In this document: positions 61,342 through 64,000 of the stretch, piece after piece
Numbering within the stretch: the stretch's first letter is position 1
How the letters are laid out: each line of letters opens with the position of its first letter
Source: Mesorhizobium carmichaelinearum
Lineage (GTDB): Bacteria > Pseudomonadota > Alphaproteobacteria > Rhizobiales > Rhizobiaceae
Reading direction: 5' to 3'
NCBI RefSeq assembly: GCF_900199455.1
Contig: NZ_FZQR01000008.1
Coordinates: 186,001 to 250,000, forward strand
DNA: 64,000 nt
Notes under the pieces: generated by a model
Database searches by the model: none
What the model saw: the letters and a program-made list of their open reading frames with translations, nothing else
Told to the model about the DNA's origin: nothing
Made by a program: the position numbers and the translations under genes

Positions 61342-62577
61342 TCAGGCGCTGGCTTTTTTCGCCGAACTGGGTTCCGGCAGGATCTCGATCTGCGGACCCG
61401 CTTCGATCTCGGCCGCCGAGCCGGCTGCGATCTCGTCGACCAGTTCCACCTCGCGCAGCCACTCGCGCCAGATGGCGACCAGCAGTGCCATCAGCACCGG
61501 GCCGATGAACAGACCGAGAAAACCCATCGTCTTGACGCCGCCGATCAGGCCGAAAAAGGTCGGCAGGAAGGGCAGTTTTATCGGTCCGCCGACGAGCTTC
61601 GGGCGCAGCGTCTTGTCGACGATGAACAGCTCGACCGCGCCCCACAGGAACAGCACCAGACCGGCCATGGGCGAACCGCTCGCCGCGAGGTAGATCGAGA
61701 CAAGGGTGAAGGACAAAGGCGCGCCGCCGGGAATGAGCGCCATGACGCCGGTCAGGGCACCGAGCGTCACCGGCGACGGCACGCCGGCCAGCCAGTAGGC
61801 AATGCCCAGCACCAGGCCTTCGCCGATGGCGATGACCGTCATGCCGGTCACCGTCGAGGAAATCGTCGCCGGCACAACGCGCGAAATCCGCTCCCATCGC
61901 GTCGGCAGGATGCGCTCGCCGAGGCGGTCGACCTGGCCGGCGAAATGCTCGCCGTCACGATAGGCGAAGAACAGCGCGATCATCATGAACAGCAACGTCA
62001 AGAGCAGCCCAAAGGCACTGCCGCCGGCGGCAAGCGCGCCGCGATAGATGCTGCCGATATTGGCGCCGCTGACCAGTTGGATCAGCTCACCAATGCCGCC
62101 GGGATGACCAAAATTGGTCGTCCATTGTTCGTTCAGCCAGTCGCCAATGACAGGCATGGTTGCGATCCAGTGCGGCGTCACGGCCCCGTGCCGATTGGTC
62201 TCGATCGCCCAGCCAACCCACTCGCGCACCTCGTTGATGGCATAGGTGCCGGCAAGCGCGATCGGTATCACCAGGAAGGCGAGGATGAACAGGATAGCCA
62301 GAGTGGCGGCGATGGTGCGGTTGCCGCCAACGCCGGCCAGCAGCCGCTGGTAAAGCGGCCAGCTGGCGAAAGCGATGACCAGTGCGGCCAGCACCGGGAA
62401 CAGGAAGCCGTGGAAGAAATAGACGCCGGCGGCGACGATCAGCACCAGCAGCCAGCGCGCCGCCGATAGCGGCGGAATGACAGCCGACCGCAGCGGCGTC
62501 GACAGGCCGAACAGGCGCTGCTGCCGTTCCGGTTTCTGGATCCTGGATTCCTTCAAACGCCCGTGTCTCCCAAACAC
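61342..62577 (-). CDS. AI-2E/PerM-family membrane protein
   Basis: A 411-residue protein with about eight helices. Conserved PerM segments are FHGFLFPVLAALVIAFASWP and TVTGMTVIAIGEGLVLGIAY, then PGGAPLSFTLVSIYLAAS and LVGGPIKLPFLPTFFGLIGG. Members export the signal AI-2 or transport ions; here the substrate is unknown. The C-terminal tail is acidic (EIEAGPQIEILPEP). Upstream lies the repeat-rich gap before parC. Confidence 0.9.
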   Translation of the reverse strand: MFGRHGRLKESRIQKPERQQRLFGLSTPLRSAVIPPLSAARWLLVLIVAAGVYFFHGFLFPVLAALVIAFASWPLYQRLLAGVGGNRTIAATLAILFILAFLVIPIALAGTYAINEVREWVGWAIETNRHGAVTPHWIATMPVIGDWLNEQWTTNFGHPGGIGELIQLVSGANIGSIYRGALAAGGSAFGLLLTLLFMMIALFFAYRDGEHFAGQVDRLGERILPTRWERISRVVPATISSTVTGMTVIAIGEGLVLGIAYWLAGVPSPVTLGALTGVMALIPGGAPLSFTLVSIYLAASGSPMAGLVLFLWGAVELFIVDKTLRPKLVGGPIKLPFLPTFFGLIGGVKTMGFLGLFIGPVLMALLVAIWREWLREVELVDEIAAGSAAEIEAGPQIEILPEPSSAKKASA

Positions 62578-62648
62578 CCTTCCCCGTTATGCACTGATAT
62601 AGTGCAGCAATCGTGACGATACTCCAAATGAGTTGGGTGATGCTGCCA

Positions 62649-62828
62649 ATCTCCCCCCTTGTGGGGGAGATGTCCGGCAGGACAGAGGGGGGCGCCGTAG
62701 AGCGCCAACGTTGGTCTTCTGCGACCAAGAACCGAGACAGGTGTTGGGGGGCCATGACTTATTTGATAGGCCGGCGGGACAGCGCCCCCCTCTGGCCTGC
62801 CGGCGATCTCCCCCACGAGGGGGGAGAT
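62649..62828. repeat. Large inverted-repeat intergenic element
   Basis: Arms 62649-62695 and 62782-62828 (47 bases each) are inverted copies that differ at only four positions; the loop is 86 bases. Within each arm there is a smaller CTCCCCC/GGGGGAG hairpin. This resembles GC-rich palindromic elements scattered through Mesorhizobium intergenic DNA. A partial copy lies at 38314-38335. It fills most of the gap before the parC 3' end. Confidence 0.8.
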
Positions 62829-62836
62829 CGCAGCGG

Positions 62837-64000
62837 TCAACCAAACTTGCCCGTCCTCGGGAAACCCTTCGGCACCATGCGCCCCGCCGAGGCCCGGGCG
62901 CCGATCCATTCGGCCAGATCCTCGCGCGACCGGGTGAACGTGCGGTCGGCCGAATCCTGCCAGGACAGGCCTGTCTCCAAGGTGAACGGCTTGAGATCGA
63001 GCAGGCCGCCATCCTTGTATTTCTGCAGCCGCACGCCCTTGCCGCGGCCCATCTCGGGAATTTCCGAAAGCGCGAACACCAGCATCTTGCGGTTCTCGCC
63101 GACGATGGCGAGGTGATCGCCGGTCACCGGTACGCAGCGCTTGGCTTCGTCCGGCGCCTTGACGTTCATCACCTGCTTGCCCTTGCGGGTGTTGGCGACC
63201 ACTTCCTCCTCCGGCACGATGAAGCCGTTGGCGTCATATGAGGCCAGCAGCAGCTTGCGCTTTGGATCGTGGACGAAAGCGGTGACGATGTCCTGGTCAT
63301 TGTCCATGTCGACAATGATGCGGATCGGCTCGCCATGGCCGCGCCCGCCGGGCAGCCGGTCGGCGCCGATTGTGTAGAACTTGCCACCGGTGGTGAAGAC
63401 CAGCACCTTGTCCGTGGTCTGCGCATGGAAGGCGAGCTTCAAGCTGTCGCCTTCCTTGAAGGTCAGCGTCGAGAGATCGGCCAGATGGCCTTTCATCGCC
63501 CGCAGCCAGCCCTTTTCCGAAACCACTACGGTGACCGGCTCGCGCTCGATCATGGCGTGGGCGATGTCGGTCAAATCGTGCTCGGGCGCATCGGCGAACT
63601 GGGTGCGGCGCTTGCCGAGTTCTGTCTCCGGGCCGAATTTGTCGCGAATGCTGGTGACTTCCCACTTGATCGTCGCCCATTGCTTGGCATCGGACGCCAG
63701 CAGCGCCTCGATCTGCTTCTTCTCGGTGGTGAGGCCGTCGAATTCCTTGCGGATCTCGAATTCTTCCAGCTTGCGCAAGGCGCGCAGGCGCATGTTGAGG
63801 ATGGCTTCAGCCTGGTTGTCGGTGAGCGACCAGCGGGCCATCATCACCTGCTTGGGCTCATCCTCCTCGCGGATGATCTTGATCACTTCGTCGATGTTGA
63901 GATAGGCGATCAGGTAGCCGGCCAGGATCTCCAGCCGTCTTTCGATCTCGCCCAGGCGATGTTTCGAGCGGCGGATCAGCACGTCGCGGCGATGATCGAG
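62837..64000 (-). CDS. parC: DNA topoisomerase IV subunit A (3' part, runs off the window)
   Basis: The last 388 or so residues of ParC. LDHRRDVLIRRSKHRLGEIE, then GYLIAYLNIDEVIKIIREED and MRLRALRKLEEFEIRKEFDG are the end of the breakage-rejoining and coiled-coil region. The C-terminal beta-pinwheel repeats follow (ADLSTLTFKEGDSLKLAFHA, then GEPIRIIVDMDNDQDIVTAF and EIPEMGRGKGVRLQKYKDGG). The catalytic tyrosine domain lies beyond 64000. ParC decatenates daughter chromosomes with ParE. GKGVRLQ fits ParC rather than GyrA, whose GyrA-box QRRGGKG is absent. Confidence 0.95.
   Translation of the reverse strand, partial: LDHRRDVLIRRSKHRLGEIERRLEILAGYLIAYLNIDEVIKIIREEDEPKQVMMARWSLTDNQAEAILNMRLRALRKLEEFEIRKEFDGLTTEKKQIEALLASDAKQWATIKWEVTSIRDKFGPETELGKRRTQFADAPEHDLTDIAHAMIEREPVTVVVSEKGWLRAMKGHLADLSTLTFKEGDSLKLAFHAQTTDKVLVFTTGGKFYTIGADRLPGGRGHGEPIRIIVDMDNDQDIVTAFVHDPKRKLLLASYDANGFIVPEEEVVANTRKGKQVMNVKAPDEAKRCVPVTGDHLAIVGENRKMLVFALSEIPEMGRGKGVRLQKYKDGGLLDLKPFTLETGLSWQDSADRTFTRSREDLAEWIGARASAGRMVPKGFPRTGKFG

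Overview
The window is chromosomal DNA of an alphaproteobacterium of the order Hyphomicrobiales, most probably Mesorhizobium or a close relative. This rests on high G+C, on the gene set (LdtR-type MarR regulator, DUF6163, plsX-fabH-ihfA-merR, ubiquinol-cytochrome c chaperone, nrdR-ribD, aspartate/glutamate leucyltransferase, DUF982) and on conserved gene order. It is mostly ordinary core genome with several accessory patches. No tRNA, rRNA, CRISPR array, transposase or integrase was seen.

Layout. 1-7.3 kb is loosely packed and partly decayed: a DUF3606-like protein, a methyltransferase, a frameshifted DNA ligase remnant, a GGDEF protein with a degenerate EAL domain, a YbaK deacylase, an XRE regulator, secreted proteins including a His-rich one, and an ATP-grasp remnant. 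7.3-16.7 kb is core: merR, ihfA, fabH, plsX, DUF177, cytochrome bc1 chaperone, bamE and hppA, with an epimerase and glycosyltransferase pair between two terminators. 17-20.8 kb is a YehZYXW/OsmF-type osmoprotectant ABC operon. 21-30.8 kb is the riboflavin block (MFS, nusB, ribH | ribE, ribD, nrdR) and glyA. A roughly 2.8 kb cassette (AraC regulator, cupin, NmrA reductase) sits between ribH and ribE, bounded by a 60-bp imperfect duplication of the 3' end of ribE. 31-39.4 kb holds a Na+/H+ antiporter, an L,D-transpeptidase with an LdtR-like regulator, 3-hydroxyisobutyryl-CoA hydrolase, a DUF2066 protein and hemB. 39.5-51.9 kb is a varied metabolic and regulatory stretch: GST, PHB depolymerase, PPK2, aldo/keto reductase, GT90, GntR/MFS pair, LacI regulator and OpgC. 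52-57.3 kb has an esterase and a four-gene TelA operon. 57.3-64 kb has sthA, RDD, bpt, two transporters and the 3' part of parC.

How genes work together. The rib genes make riboflavin, and the MFS gene translationally coupled to nusB could move it. plsX and fabH start phospholipid and fatty acid synthesis. The osmoprotectant ABC system, OpgC, antiporter, L,D-transpeptidase and LdtR-like regulator all bear on envelope and osmotic stress.

The most novel-looking signals are: (i) two tandem paralogous proteins of under 50 residues beside a LacI gene, with the same 14-bp operator-like palindrome before each of the three genes; (ii) a TelA / solute-binding-vWA lipoprotein / XpaC / Tat-exported solute-binding-like operon; (iii) the cassette inserted at the 3' end of ribE; and (iv) a hairpin that buries the ribosome binding site of a membrane-anchored DUF883-like gene.
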